A stretch of 64,000 bases of DNA from contig NC_013729.1 in NCBI RefSeq assembly GCF_000024345.1, positions 186,001 to 250,000 on the forward strand. The letters are read 5' to 3'. The position numbers and the translations under genes are program-made. The notes under the pieces are model-generated. The model was not told where the DNA came from, did no database searches, and saw nothing but the letters and a program-made list of their open reading frames with translations. Origin of the DNA: Kribbella flavida DSM 17836 (lineage in GTDB: Bacteria; Actinomycetota; Actinomycetes; Propionibacteriales; Kribbellaceae). This document shows positions 7,464-16,115 of this stretch, one piece after another. The stretch's first letter is position 1. Each line of letters opens with the position of its first letter.

Positions 7464-8519
7464 ATGCTGAAGAACAGACTCGCCGTCCTGGCCGGAGCCG
7501 CTGCGGCGATCACGCTGCTGGCCGGCTGCGGCGGTGACGCCGCGGCCGGGGGCGGCCCCAAGCTCGCGCTCGACGCCGCGCTGCCGGCCTCGGTGCCCGA
7601 CGGCGCCCGGATCGTCGTCGGCGACCCGACCACGCAGAAGGCCCTGGAACTGTCCGGGCAGCTCGGCAAGGTCACGAAATTCGTCCAGTTCGCCAACCTC
7701 AGCGGCGGTCCGCAGACCACCGAGGCGTTCCGGGCCAAGGCGCTGGACGTCGGCGCGGTCGCCGAGATCCCGCCGATCCACGCCACCTGGACGGGGCTGA
7801 ACGTGCGGATCGTCGCCTCCAAGTTCCGCCAGGACCCGCTGAACCACCCGATCTACGAGCTCGGCGTCGCGCCCGGCGTCGAGGTGAAGACGCTCGCCGA
7901 CCTGCGCGGCAAGAAGGTTGCCTACAGCCCCGGCCAGGCGCAGGGTGCGCTGGTGCTCAAGGTGCTGAAGAAGGCGGGCCTGACCAAGGAGGACGTCGAG
8001 CTGGTCGAGCTGCCCAGCACCGGCGACATCTACCCCAACGCGCTGGCCGCCCGGCAGGTGGAGGTCGCCCCGATCGGCGGCGTCGCGATCAAGCGCTACC
8101 TGAGCAAGTACGGCAAGGACGGCGCGACCACGATCCGGCACGGCCTACGCGACGACGCCGCGCACCTCTACGTGCAGACCGCGTCGCTGGAGGACGAGGG
8201 CAAGGCCGCCGCGATCCGCGCGTACGTCGCCGCCTGGGGTGTGGCGCAGGACTGGATCGACAAGCACCCGAAGCAGTGGATCGAGGGTTACTACGTGAAG
8301 GACCAGGGACTGAGCCAGGCCGACGGCGAGTGGCTGGTGGACAACGCCGGCCACCCGGAGATCACCGCCGACTGGAGCGCCGCGATCGAGCGGCAGCAGG
8401 AGACCATCCAGCTGCTTGCCAAGGAAACCGGCAACGAGGAAATCAAGGCCGCGGACCTCTACGACCTGCGGTTCCAGGCGGTCGCGGCCGAGGCCATCAA
8501 GGCCGGGGCCGCCAAGTGA
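7464..8519 (+). CDS. ssuA: Aliphatic sulfonate-type ABC transporter, substrate-binding lipoprotein
   Basis: The 351-residue product starts with a lipoprotein signal peptide; the lipobox LLAGC is at about residues 20-24, so the mature protein is lipid-anchored outside the membrane. The SsuA/TauA/NMT1 fold follows, with ALDVGAVAEIPPIHA, LADLRGKKVAYSPGQAQGALVLKVLKKAGL and PNALAARQVEVAPIGG as family blocks. ATG 7464 is preceded by AGAGGA at 7451-7456. Its stop overlaps the ssuC start as GTGA. The exact ligand (alkanesulfonate, sulfate ester or other organosulfur) cannot be fixed. Confidence 0.9.
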   Translation: MLKNRLAVLAGAAAAITLLAGCGGDAAAGGGPKLALDAALPASVPDGARIVVGDPTTQKALELSGQLGKVTKFVQFANLSGGPQTTEAFRAKALDVGAVAEIPPIHATWTGLNVRIVASKFRQDPLNHPIYELGVAPGVEVKTLADLRGKKVAYSPGQAQGALVLKVLKKAGLTKEDVELVELPSTGDIYPNALAARQVEVAPIGGVAIKRYLSKYGKDGATTIRHGLRDDAAHLYVQTASLEDEGKAAAIRAYVAAWGVAQDWIDKHPKQWIEGYYVKDQGLSQADGEWLVDNAGHPEITADWSAAIERQQETIQLLAKETGNEEIKAADLYDLRFQAVAAEAIKAGAAK

Positions 8520-9373
8520 GCGGCCAGACCGCGACGATCGGCGGCGTACGGGCGAAGCGGGAGCAGCAGGCCGTCACCACCCGGCCGGTACGGCGTCGCC
8601 GGCGGCTGGGACCGGGCAAGCCGATCCGGTTCGGCGCGGCGATCGGACCGGTGCTGCTGCTGGCGATCTGGAGCATCGGCTCGGCGGCCGGCTGGCTCGA
8701 CCCGCGGGTGCTGTCCGCGCCGTGGACGGTTGTCACCACCACCGGCGACCTGATCGCGGACGGGCGGCTGCAGTCCAACCTGCTGACCTCGACCCAGCGG
8801 GCCTTCGTCGGCCTGGGGCTCGGCATCCTGCTCGGAACGGTGCTCGCGCTGGCGTCCGGCCTGAGCCGGATCGGCGAGGCGGTCCTGGACGGCCCGATCC
8901 AGATCAAGCGGGCGATCCCGTCGCTGGCCCTGCTGCCGCTGCTGATCCTGTGGCTCGGCATCGGCGAGACGATGAAGATCACCACCATCACGCTCGGCGT
9001 CTTCGTGCCGATCTACATCCACACCCACAACGGCCTGCGCACGATCGACAGCCGCTACGTCGAGCTCGCCCAGACCGTCGGCCTGTCGCGCTGGACGTTC
9101 GTCCGTCGGGTCGTGCTGCCGGGGGCCCTGCCGGGCTTCCTGCTCGGCCTGCGGTTCGCGGTGACCGGGGCGTGGCTGTCGCTCGTGGTCGTCGAGCAGA
9201 TCAACTCCACCAGCGGGATCGGCTACATGATGGAGCTGGCCCGCACCTACGGGCAGACCGACATCATCATCGTCGGTCTGGTCCTGTACGGCATTCTCGG
9301 GCTGCTCTCCGACGGAGCCGTCCGGCTGATCCAGAGGAAGGCACTGTCATGGCGACGCACACTGGCGGACTAG
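8516..9373 (+). CDS. ssuC: Sulfonate-type ABC transporter permease
   Basis: A 285-residue BPD-type inner-membrane permease with a basic cytoplasmic N-terminus (about 1-40) and six predicted membrane segments. The EAA loop is seen as YVELAQTVGLSRWTFVRRVVLPG near residues 180-205. The GTG start at 8516 overlaps the ssuA stop (GTGA), and its 3' end overlaps the ATPase start by 25 bases, so the transporter genes are tightly coupled. The order A-C-B is typical of ssu operons. Confidence 0.9.
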   Translation: MSGQTATIGGVRAKREQQAVTTRPVRRRRRLGPGKPIRFGAAIGPVLLLAIWSIGSAAGWLDPRVLSAPWTVVTTTGDLIADGRLQSNLLTSTQRAFVGLGLGILLGTVLALASGLSRIGEAVLDGPIQIKRAIPSLALLPLLILWLGIGETMKITTITLGVFVPIYIHTHNGLRTIDSRYVELAQTVGLSRWTFVRRVVLPGALPGFLLGLRFAVTGAWLSLVVVEQINSTSGIGYMMELARTYGQTDIIIVGLVLYGILGLLSDGAVRLIQRKALSWRRTLAD

Positions 9374-10077
9374 TCCTCGAGAAGGCGGTCGAGGTCCGCG
9401 GCCTGGTCCGCTCGTACGGCGACCGGGCGGTGCTCGACGACCTCGACCTGAGCATCGCGCCCGGCGAGTTCGTCGCGCTGCTGGGCAAGAGCGGGTCCGG
9501 CAAGAGCACCTTGCTCCGGGCCCTGGCCGGCCTGGACCACGACGTGGACGGGCACGGCGAGCTGGTCGTGCCGGCGAACGTGTCGGTGGTCTTCCAGGAC
9601 TCCCGGTTGTTGCCCTGGGCCCGCGTCCTGGACAACGTCGTGCTGGGCCTGCGGACTGCGAACGCCGAGAACCGCGGCCGGCAGAGTCTGGCCGAGGTCG
9701 GGCTGGCCGGTCGCGAGAAGGCCTGGCCCAACGAGCTCTCCGGCGGTGAGCAGCAACGGGTCGCCCTGGCCCGGTCGCTGGTCCGCGAGCCGGAGCTGCT
9801 GCTCGCGGACGAGCCGTTCGGCGCCCTGGACGCGCTGACCCGGCTGAAGATGCACGCGCTGCTGCGCAAACTGTGCGCGGCGCACCGGCCCGCCGTCCTG
9901 CTGGTCACCCACGACGTCGACGAGTCGATCGTGCTCGCCGACCGGGTGATCGTGCTCGACGAGGGCCGGGTGGCCGCCGAGCAGCGGATCGAGCCGGCGA
10001 TCTCGCGCAGCCCGGCCGATCCCGGCTTCGCCGCCGTCCGGTCCCGGCTTCTGGATGCCCTGGGGGTTTCGCTGTGA
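9349..10077 (+). CDS. ssuB: Sulfonate-type ABC transporter ATP-binding protein
   Basis: The 242-residue ATPase shows Walker A LLGKSGSGKST (about 46-56), Q-loop VVFQDSRLLPW, signature ELSGGEQQRVALARSL, Walker B LLLADEPFGALD and H-loop LLVTHDVDE. The QDSRLLPW sequence is characteristic of nitrate/sulfonate/taurine transporters. ATG 9349 lies inside the 3' end of ssuC. The stop overlaps the GTG of the following monooxygenase, which ties uptake to catabolism. Confidence 0.93.
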   Translation: MATHTGGLVLEKAVEVRGLVRSYGDRAVLDDLDLSIAPGEFVALLGKSGSGKSTLLRALAGLDHDVDGHGELVVPANVSVVFQDSRLLPWARVLDNVVLGLRTANAENRGRQSLAEVGLAGREKAWPNELSGGEQQRVALARSLVREPELLLADEPFGALDALTRLKMHALLRKLCAAHRPAVLLVTHDVDESIVLADRVIVLDEGRVAAEQRIEPAISRSPADPGFAAVRSRLLDALGVSL

Positions 10078-11426
10078 GCAAGCAGTTGCACCTGAACGCC
10101 TTTCTGATGAGCACCGGCCACCACGAGGCGTCGTGGCGGCTGCCGGAGAGCAACCCGCTGGCCAACACCGACGTCGAGCACTACCGCGAGCTGGCCCGGA
10201 TCGCCGAGCGCGGCAAGTTCGACTCGGTCTTCTTCGCCGACTCGCCGGTGCTCTTCAGCGACGTCGGCCGGCGACCGGCGGGATCGCTGGAACCGACCGT
10301 GCTGCTCACCGCGATCGCCGCGGTGACGTCCCGGATCGGGCTGATCGCGACCGCCAGTACGACGTACAACGAGCCCTTCAACCTGGCCCGGCGGTTCGCC
10401 AGCGTGGACCACGTCAGCGCCGGGCGGGCCGGCTGGAACGTGGTGACGACGGCCGGGCCGGAGGCGGCGAAGAACTTCAACCTGGCCGACCAGCCGGCGC
10501 ACGCGGAGCGGTACGAGCGGGCGGCGGAGTTCCTCGAGGTCTCGTTCAAGCTGTGGGACTCCTGGCAGGACGACGCGACGCTGGCCGACAAGGAGTCCGG
10601 GGTCTGGGGCGAGAACGCCCACGTGCGGCCGATCGAGCACGTCGGCCGGCACTTCCAGGTGCGGGGGCCGCTCAACCTGCCGCGGTCGCCGCAGGGGTAC
10701 CCGCTGATCGTGCAGGCCGGATCGTCCGAGGACGGCAAGGGCCTGGCGGCGCGGTACGCCGAGGCGGTCTTCACCGCGCAGCAGACGCTCGCGGACGCGC
10801 AGGCCTTCTACAGCGACCTGAAGGCCCGGACCGCGGCGCTCGGCCGGAACCCCGACGGCCTGAAGATCCTGCCGGGCATCGTGCCGGTGATCGGTGCGAC
10901 CGAAGCCGAAGCGCTCGCCCTGGAGCGGGAGCTGGACGAGCTGATCAAGCCGGAGTACGCGCGGGAGCAGCTGGCCCGGACGCTCCGGGTGAAGCCGGAG
11001 GACCTGCCCTTCGACCGGCAACTGCCGGCAGACTTGCCGGACGAGGACGAGATCGAGGGCGCGAAGAGCCGCTACACGCTGATCGTCACGCTGGCCCGGC
11101 GCGAGCAGCTGACCGTGCGCGAGCTGATCGGCCGGCTGGGCGGCGGCCGCGGTCACCGCACCTTCTCCGGTACGCCGGAGCAGGTGGCCGACGCGATCCA
11201 GGAGTGGTTCGACGCCGGCGCGGCCGACGGCTTCAACATCATGCCCGCGGTGCTGCCGTCCGGGCTGGTCGCCTTCGCGGACCATGTCGTCCCGCTGCTG
11301 CAGCAGCGCGGCCTGTTCCGCACCGAGTACACCGGGACGACCCTGCGCGACCACTACGGCCTGCCTCGTCCTTCCGGCCGCCGCGAGCAGGACCCGAGCA
11401 AGTCGTTGCAGGAGGCAACCGCCTGA
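10074..11426 (+). CDS. LLM-class FMNH2-dependent monooxygenase (NtaA/SnaA/DszA family)
   Basis: This 450-residue TIM-barrel protein matches the long NtaA/SnaA/DszA/SoxA branch of luciferase-like monooxygenases. Blocks include LHLNAFLMSTGHHEASWR at the N-terminus, FDSVFFADSP, SAGRAGWNVVTTAGPEAAKNF and GYPLIVQAGSSEDGKGLAARYAEAVF. Members oxidise organosulfur or amine substrates with reduced FMN from a partner reductase; here that partner is probably the first gene of the operon. Coupling to SsuACB and a Cys leader argues for a sulfur-containing substrate. The start GTG 10074 overlaps the ssuB stop. Confidence 0.9.
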   Translation: MSKQLHLNAFLMSTGHHEASWRLPESNPLANTDVEHYRELARIAERGKFDSVFFADSPVLFSDVGRRPAGSLEPTVLLTAIAAVTSRIGLIATASTTYNEPFNLARRFASVDHVSAGRAGWNVVTTAGPEAAKNFNLADQPAHAERYERAAEFLEVSFKLWDSWQDDATLADKESGVWGENAHVRPIEHVGRHFQVRGPLNLPRSPQGYPLIVQAGSSEDGKGLAARYAEAVFTAQQTLADAQAFYSDLKARTAALGRNPDGLKILPGIVPVIGATEAEALALERELDELIKPEYAREQLARTLRVKPEDLPFDRQLPADLPDEDEIEGAKSRYTLIVTLARREQLTVRELIGRLGGGRGHRTFSGTPEQVADAIQEWFDAGAADGFNIMPAVLPSGLVAFADHVVPLLQQRGLFRTEYTGTTLRDHYGLPRPSGRREQDPSKSLQEATA

Positions 11427-11435
11427 GCCGGGCCC

Positions 11436-11779
11436 TCAGCCGATCCGGACGACCAGCTTGCCGCCGGCGCCGCCGTCCTCCATCAGCTGATGGCCTTCGG
11501 CGATCTCGTCCAGCGTGTCGCTGAGCATGCCGGTGAAGCAGACCGTGCCGTGGACCGCGGTGGCCCGGAGCGTGTCGGGCAGCACGTTGGTGCCGACCAG
11601 TTCGAGCGCCGCGGTCACCCCGGCGGGCAGATCTCCCGGACCTGGGCCGCGCCGTCGCCGTCGTCCACCAGCGGGTGGTCGACCTTGATCCGGATCCAGC
11701 CGGCGGGTGGATCCGGCAGCGGTCCCCGGCTCATCAGGTCTTTGGCCGCCACCGGGCCGGGCAATACCACCGCGCGCAT
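11436..11779 (-). pseudogene. Zinc/quinone-type alcohol dehydrogenase remnant with internal deletions
   Basis: The minus strand from ATG 11779 encodes MRAVVLPGPVAAKDLM and PDPPAGWIRIKV, the usual N-terminus of a quinone oxidoreductase (MDR family). It then jumps to AQVREICPPG, and in a shifted frame near 11617 continues TAALELVGTNVLPDTLRAT, VHGTVCFTGMLSDT and LDEIAEGHQLMEDGGAGGKLVV, which are C-terminal MDR motifs. An intact family member has about 320 residues, so roughly two thirds is missing through at least two deletions plus a frameshift. It cannot make a working enzyme. Confidence 0.8.
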
Positions 11780-11885
11780 TGTTTTGACCGTCGAATTAGC
11801 GGTTCGCAGTTCCCGAGCAACCGATTTCCGGTGCTGGGCGCGCCCGATTGCGAAGGTGCCGAAAAGGCGTGCCAGAGTTGTCCTC

Positions 11886-12743
11886 ATGGCGAAACGCCCG
11901 AGCGTCGTGGCTCATCGCGGCGCGAGTGAGATCAGTCCCGAGCACACCCTGGCGGCCTATCAGCGGGCGGTGACCGCGGGAGCGGACGGCCTCGAGTGCG
12001 ACGTCCGGCTGACCTCCGACGGCCACCTGGTCTGTGTGCACGACCGGCGGATCGACCGGACCTCCACCGGCCGCGGTGTGCTGTCGACGATGAGTCTGGA
12101 GGAGCTCGACGTCTTCGACTGGGGCTCGTGGAAGAACCCGTGGGCCGAGCTGGACGACGAGTCCGAGCTGGCCGGCCCCGACCTGACCAAGGTGCTCACC
12201 CTGGAGACGCTGCTCGCGACGGTGCGGGACGCCGGCCGCCCGATCGAGCTCGCGATCGAGACCAAGCACCCCACCCGGTACGCCGGTCTGGTCGAGCGCC
12301 GGCTGATCGAGACGCTCGACCGGTTCGGCTGGGCGCACCCGAAGGTCGGCTCGGAGTCGCCGGCCCGGGTGATGTCGTTCTCCTGGCTGTCGCTGCGCCG
12401 GATGCGGTCGATGGCGCCCGGTGTCCGCACCGTCCTGCTGATGGACCGGATCCCGCTGCGGTTCCGCGACGGCTCCCTGCCGACCGGCGTCTCGTACGCC
12501 GGACCGAGCGTCGAGCTGGTCGCCGCGCACCCGGAGTACGTGGACCGGGCGCACAAGCACGGCCACCAGGTGCACGTGTGGACGGTGAACACCGCGGAGG
12601 ACGTCCGGTACTGCCACGCCCTGGGGGTGGACGCGATCATCAGCGACCGCCCCGAGCTGGCCGTCGCCACGCTGGCCGAGCACCCCGATCGCCCGCCGCT
12701 GCCAGCCGCCCGGTCCCGGCGGCGGACCGGTCTGCCCAGGTGA
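11886..12743 (+). CDS. Glycerophosphodiester phosphodiesterase family protein
   Basis: This 285-residue GDPD TIM-barrel hydrolyses glycerophosphodiesters to glycerol-3-phosphate and an alcohol. Motifs: VAHRGASEISPEHTLAAY with the catalytic His and metal-binding Glu (about residues 8-25), LECDVRLTSDGHLVCVHD (metal ligands and second catalytic His, about 37-55), then IELAIETKH and a C-terminal VHVWTVNTAEDVRYC. There is no signal peptide, so it is cytoplasmic. ATG 11886 is 4 bases after CCTC and lacks a clear ribosome binding site, but the family starts here. A degraded gene lies upstream on the other strand. Confidence 0.92.
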   Translation: MAKRPSVVAHRGASEISPEHTLAAYQRAVTAGADGLECDVRLTSDGHLVCVHDRRIDRTSTGRGVLSTMSLEELDVFDWGSWKNPWAELDDESELAGPDLTKVLTLETLLATVRDAGRPIELAIETKHPTRYAGLVERRLIETLDRFGWAHPKVGSESPARVMSFSWLSLRRMRSMAPGVRTVLLMDRIPLRFRDGSLPTGVSYAGPSVELVAAHPEYVDRAHKHGHQVHVWTVNTAEDVRYCHALGVDAIISDRPELAVATLAEHPDRPPLPAARSRRRTGLPR

Positions 12744-12926
12744 TTGTGCGTGACCCCGTGAATGCAACTAGTCATCATTTCCGGGCGAATTTGTCATTTG
12801 TGTCACAACTTCCGCACTGCCGGTGTGATGTTCTGCCTGACTGTGTAACGGAATACCGGGTGGTGTTTTCAACGGCGTGATGATGGGCAGATGTGCTAGT
12901 GCTGTACCGACTCGAGGAGACCCTGC

Positions 12927-13343
12927 TTGTCCTCTGCGACCTTGCCTGCCGACGTGAGCGTTGTGGACGTCGTCCTGCCGCACGAAGTGTCTGCGGTGGC
13001 GGACGCCCGACGCCGTCTGCTGGGCTATCTCCAGCGAGCCCGGGTCGCCGACAACGTACGCGACGACGCGCAGCTGGTGCTGTCCGAACTGCTCTCGAAC
13101 GCGATCCGGTACGCACCGCCGCTGCCCAGTGGCGACGTCCGGGCCGCCTGGTGGCTGGACAAGGCGGGCATCCACCTCGAGGTCACCGACGGCCGGGGCG
13201 AGACCGAGCCGCAGCGGATCAGCGACGCCCACCCCGAGTCCCTCGGCGGGCGCGGGCTGGCCATCGTCGACGTGCTCACCTCCGCCTGGGCCGTGCGCAC
13301 CTCCGACCGCCAGCGCACCGTGCACGCCGTCGTCCCGCTCTGA
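12927..13343 (+). CDS. RsbW/SpoIIAB-like ATP-binding protein (HATPase_c_2)
   Basis: This 138-residue protein has the GHKL ATPase boxes of anti-sigma-factor-type kinases: VLSELLSNAIRYA (N box, about 52-64), VTDGRGE (G1) and GGRGLAIVDVLTSAWAV (G2). I place the start at TTG 12927 because GAGGAG at 12914-12919 is at ideal distance and the N-terminal helix needs those residues; GTG 12954 is an alternative. Actinobacteria have many such orphan proteins, which regulate sigma factors or serve as partners of STAS proteins. No sigma or anti-anti-sigma gene is adjacent, so the target is unknown. Confidence 0.82.
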   Translation: MSSATLPADVSVVDVVLPHEVSAVADARRRLLGYLQRARVADNVRDDAQLVLSELLSNAIRYAPPLPSGDVRAAWWLDKAGIHLEVTDGRGETEPQRISDAHPESLGGRGLAIVDVLTSAWAVRTSDRQRTVHAVVPL

Positions 13344-13393
13344 GGGCGGCGCCGGACTAACTGCGGGCGGGCAGATCCTGCAAGACTGCGGGC

Positions 13394-14362
13394 ATGGGAA
13401 AGAAGTCGCGCAACCGCGCCAAGAACACGACGACCGTCACGCTCGACCCGGCCGACCTGGTCGACGTGGGCCCGCGGGAGCCCTGTCCGTGCGGTTCCGG
13501 CAAGCGGTTCAAGCAGTGCCACGGCAAGGACCGGGCGCAGGCCGCCGACGCGTTCGTGGTCCGGCCGTTCGAGGGCCTGCCGGCTGAGTGCGACCTGATC
13601 GCGTTCCGCGAGATCGTGCCGGCCGGGACCGCCGAGGTGACGCTGGCCGGTGAGCACCAAGACCGCAAGGTCACCCTGGTCACCCTGCTGCCGATGGCGA
13701 TGCCCGGCCTGGTCCGCGACGACGAGTCGATCTGGATCGGCCTGCAGACGCACGCCTCCTCCGGCGACCCGAGCCGCGACGTCGCGCACGCGATCACCGC
13801 GGCCCTGGAGACCGAGCCCGGCAACCCGATCCAGCTCGGCGACCTGCTCAAGGACGGCCCGCGCCTGCAGGACCTGCTCGACACCAGCAAGCCGATCGTG
13901 GCGAAGGTGCACGAGGGTTTCGACTTCTGGGTCGGCGAGAACGTCGAGGACCCGACCGGTGAGGTCGCCGCGGGCCTGGAGCGGGCGAACGCCGCCGCGG
14001 CCCCGACCGTCCGGCTGGAGTCCGTCGAAGCGGCGTACTGGACGCAGATCGGCGACCGCCGCTACCTGCGCTGGGTGCTGCCGTACGCCGAGGACGAGCT
14101 GCTGGACGCACTGGCCCGGCTGCACGCCGCGGGCAACTCGGCCCTCACCGACGGCAGCCGCCTGATCGGTTCGTTCCGGGCCCTCGGCGTGCTCGCGCCG
14201 GTCTGGGAGCTGCCGGCCGACACCGAGGCCGCGGACCTGGAGAAGCCGGCCGCCGAGTTCGCCACCGCGCTGGAGAAGGCACTGGCCGCGGACGCGGCAC
14301 TCACCACCGAGGAGCGCGCCGCCCGAGCGGGCCTGGCGAGCCGCCAACTCACCATCCGCTGA
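13394..14362 (+). CDS. DUF5926 family protein with N-terminal SEC-C zinc motif
   Basis: A 322-residue protein. Residues 25-50 carry the SEC-C zinc-binding motif PREPCPCGSGKRFKQCHG (CxCx8CH type), also found at the C-terminus of SecA. The rest is an actinobacteria-specific DUF5926 domain without a known activity. The N-terminus is basic (MGKKSRNRAKN). No signal peptide or membrane segment is visible, so it is probably cytoplasmic. The function is not known; SEC-C motifs generally mediate protein or ribosome contacts. Confidence 0.85.
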   Translation: MGKKSRNRAKNTTTVTLDPADLVDVGPREPCPCGSGKRFKQCHGKDRAQAADAFVVRPFEGLPAECDLIAFREIVPAGTAEVTLAGEHQDRKVTLVTLLPMAMPGLVRDDESIWIGLQTHASSGDPSRDVAHAITAALETEPGNPIQLGDLLKDGPRLQDLLDTSKPIVAKVHEGFDFWVGENVEDPTGEVAAGLERANAAAAPTVRLESVEAAYWTQIGDRRYLRWVLPYAEDELLDALARLHAAGNSALTDGSRLIGSFRALGVLAPVWELPADTEAADLEKPAAEFATALEKALAADAALTTEERAARAGLASRQLTIR

Positions 14363-14410
14363 CCCGATCGGCTCGACCCCACCTCGTACGGCGAGCTGGA
14401 ACAGGCATCC

Positions 14411-14446
14411 GGGACCTCGGACACGTTATTTCCTGTCCGAGGTCCC
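14411..14446 (+). terminator. 13-bp stem hairpin after the DUF5926 gene
   Basis: Arms GGGACCTCGGACA (14411-14423) and TGTCCGAGGTCCC (14434-14446) enclose CGTTATTTCC. A second copy of CTGTCCGAGGTC follows at about 14453-14464 and could replace the 3' arm, giving two competing hairpins. Confidence 0.72.
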
Positions 14447-14512
14447 GAGATCCTGTCCGAGGTCACCGCCTGATGTCCCGGAGCTCCACGTCCGCGGCGG
14501 CCGGGGGGACAC

Positions 14513-14552
14513 GCGAAAAGCCCCGCACCTGAAGGGGTGCGGGGCTCTTCGA
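14513..14552. terminator. Strong hairpin, probable terminator
   Basis: Arms AGCCCCGCACC (14519-14529) and GGTGCGGGGCT (14536-14546) with flanking CGAAA/CTTCG extend the stem. It lies in the 355-base gap between the convergent DUF5926 gene and arcA. The rest of that gap (14553-14717) shows no gene. Confidence 0.75.
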
Positions 14553-14717
14553 ACGTGGACGGCCCAAGTCCTGCTGACGGGGGAGCAACAGGGCCTGGGC
14601 CTAGGCATGAAGAGTACTCACAACCAGGGCCCTCGACAACCCCCGATTTCACTCCGCGTGTCGCTGCCCTTACTTGCGCCTTCAACCATGCCCTGCGCCT
14701 GCGACCAGGCCGATGCG

Positions 14718-15914
14718 TCACAGCACGAGGGGGTCACGCAGCACCGGGCAGGACATGCAGCGCGGGCCGCCCCGGCCGGAGCCCAGCTCGGACCCGGAGA
14801 TCCGGATCACCTCGATGCCGGACTCCTCCAGCCGCGCGTTGGTCTCGACCGTGCGCTCGTAGGCGATGCACACCCGCGGTGCCAGCGCGAGGGTGTTGTT
14901 GCCGTCGTCCCACTGCTCGCGCTCGGCGGTGACCGGGTCCAGCCCGGTGTCGATCCGGCGCAGCGTGTCGATGCCGAGCGCCTTGGCCGCGGCGACCAGG
15001 AACGGCTCGGGCTCGGCGACGTGCAGCTGCTCGCCATCGGTGGTGACCGCCAGCGCCCGCATCTCCTCGGCCATGTTCGGGTACATCAGCACGGCGTCGA
15101 CGTCGACCATCGTGCAGACGGTGTCCAGGTGCATGGTCGCGCGCTGCTGGGCGATCGGTACGGCGAGCACGGTGTGCGCGAGGTCCTTGGCGAACACCCG
15201 GCGGGCCAGCCGCTCCACCCCGGCCGGCGTGGTCCGCTCGCCGACGCCGACCGCGAGCACGCCGGGACCGAGCGCCAGCACGTCACCGCCCTCGACGTGC
15301 TCGAGCTGGTGGTCGTACACCTTGTCCGCACCGGCGAAGCGCGGGTGGAACCGGTAGATCAGCTCGGTCAGCTGGGTCTCGCGGACCCGGGCCGGCATCG
15401 CCAGCGAGGTGACCGCGACCGAGTCCCGGATCCAGACGCTGGAGTCCCGGGTGAAGAGCAGGTTCGGCAGCGGGTCGATCAGGAAGTCCTCGTCGGCCAG
15501 CAGCGAGGTGACCAGCCCGCCGGCGCGGACCTCGTCGTTGCGGACACCGGCCATCAGCGCTTCCGCCAGCTGCTCGGGATCCAGTGCGGTGAGCGCGGTC
15601 CGCAGGTAGTCGCGCAGGCTGTCGCCGAGCCGCAGGTCCTCGGTGGCGCCGGTGACAGCGGTGGCCCGGGCCTCGGGGTCACCGAGCGCCTCGGTCAGCA
15701 GCCGGCCGAGGTACAGCACCTCCACGTCGCGATCGCGCAGGGCCTGGGCGAACGCGTCGTGCTCGTCCTGCGCGCGGCCGACCCAGGGAATCCCGTCGAA
15801 GAGCAGCTTGTCGTTGTTGCGCGGGGTCAGCCGGCGCAGCTCGTTGCCCGGCCGGTGCAGCATCACCGTCCGCAGCGGCCCGACCTCGCTGTCGACGCCA
15901 TATGCCTCAGTCAT
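14718..15914 (-). CDS. arcA: Arginine deiminase
   Basis: The 398-residue enzyme converts arginine to citrulline and ammonia. Family blocks are [21 protein letters not shown] at the N-terminus, FTRDSSVWI (about residue 155), [12 protein letters not shown] (substrate-binding Glu and His region), [19 protein letters not shown] and the C-terminal GGPRCMSCP with the nucleophilic Cys386. Length and all these motifs are normal. No arcB, arcC or antiporter gene is nearby, so it is not in a classic fermentative arc operon. A palindrome ATTGTCCGACAAT lies 81 bases upstream. Confidence 0.95.
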   Translation of the reverse strand: MTEAYGVDSEVGPLRTVMLHRPGNELRRLTPRNNDKLLFDGIPWVGRAQDEHDAFAQALRDRDVEVLYLGRLLTEALGDPEARATAVTGATEDLRLGDSLRDYLRTALTALDPEQLAEALMAGVRNDEVRAGGLVTSLLADEDFLIDPLPNLLFTRDSSVWIRDSVAVTSLAMPARVRETQLTELIYRFHPRFAGADKVYDHQLEHVEGGDVLALGPGVLAVGVGERTTPAGVERLARRVFAKDLAHTVLAVPIAQQRATMHLDTVCTMVDVDAVLMYPNMAEEMRALAVTTDGEQLHVAEPEPFLVAAAKALGIDTLRRIDTGLDPVTAEREQWDDGNNTLALAPRVCIAYERTVETNARLEESGIEVIRISGSELGSGRGGPRCMSCPVLRDPLVL

Positions 15915-15995
15915 GCCTGTGCCCTCTCGATCGAGACTCGTCCCACCACGCTACGGCAGGCCCCGCACGGGTGCGTGGATGCGTGATTCTGTCTG

Positions 15996-16008
15996 ATTGT
16001 CCGACAAT
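15996..16008. promoter_or_regulatory. Short perfect palindrome in the arcA/glycosyltransferase divergent region
   Basis: ATTGTCCGACAAT is a 13-base perfect dyad in the 201-base gap between divergently transcribed arcA (-) and a GT2 gene (+). It is a candidate operator; a second small dyad TCGTTC-GAAA-GAACGA lies at about 16036-16051. The binding factor is unknown. Confidence 0.35.
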
Positions 16009-16115
16009 TCCTGCCCAATACCAACTCGACCGCCGTCGTTCGAAAGAACGAGATGTCCACAGCCTGCCGGTGCGGAGGACAGTGATCGGCTCCGGAGCAA
16101 TTAGGCTGCGGTGCT

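Noticed and set aside
8276..8515. Upstream extension of ssuC and ssuB frames
   Set aside because: They overlap conserved coding sequence of the preceding genes; overlapping GTGA and ATG starts give normal family N-termini.
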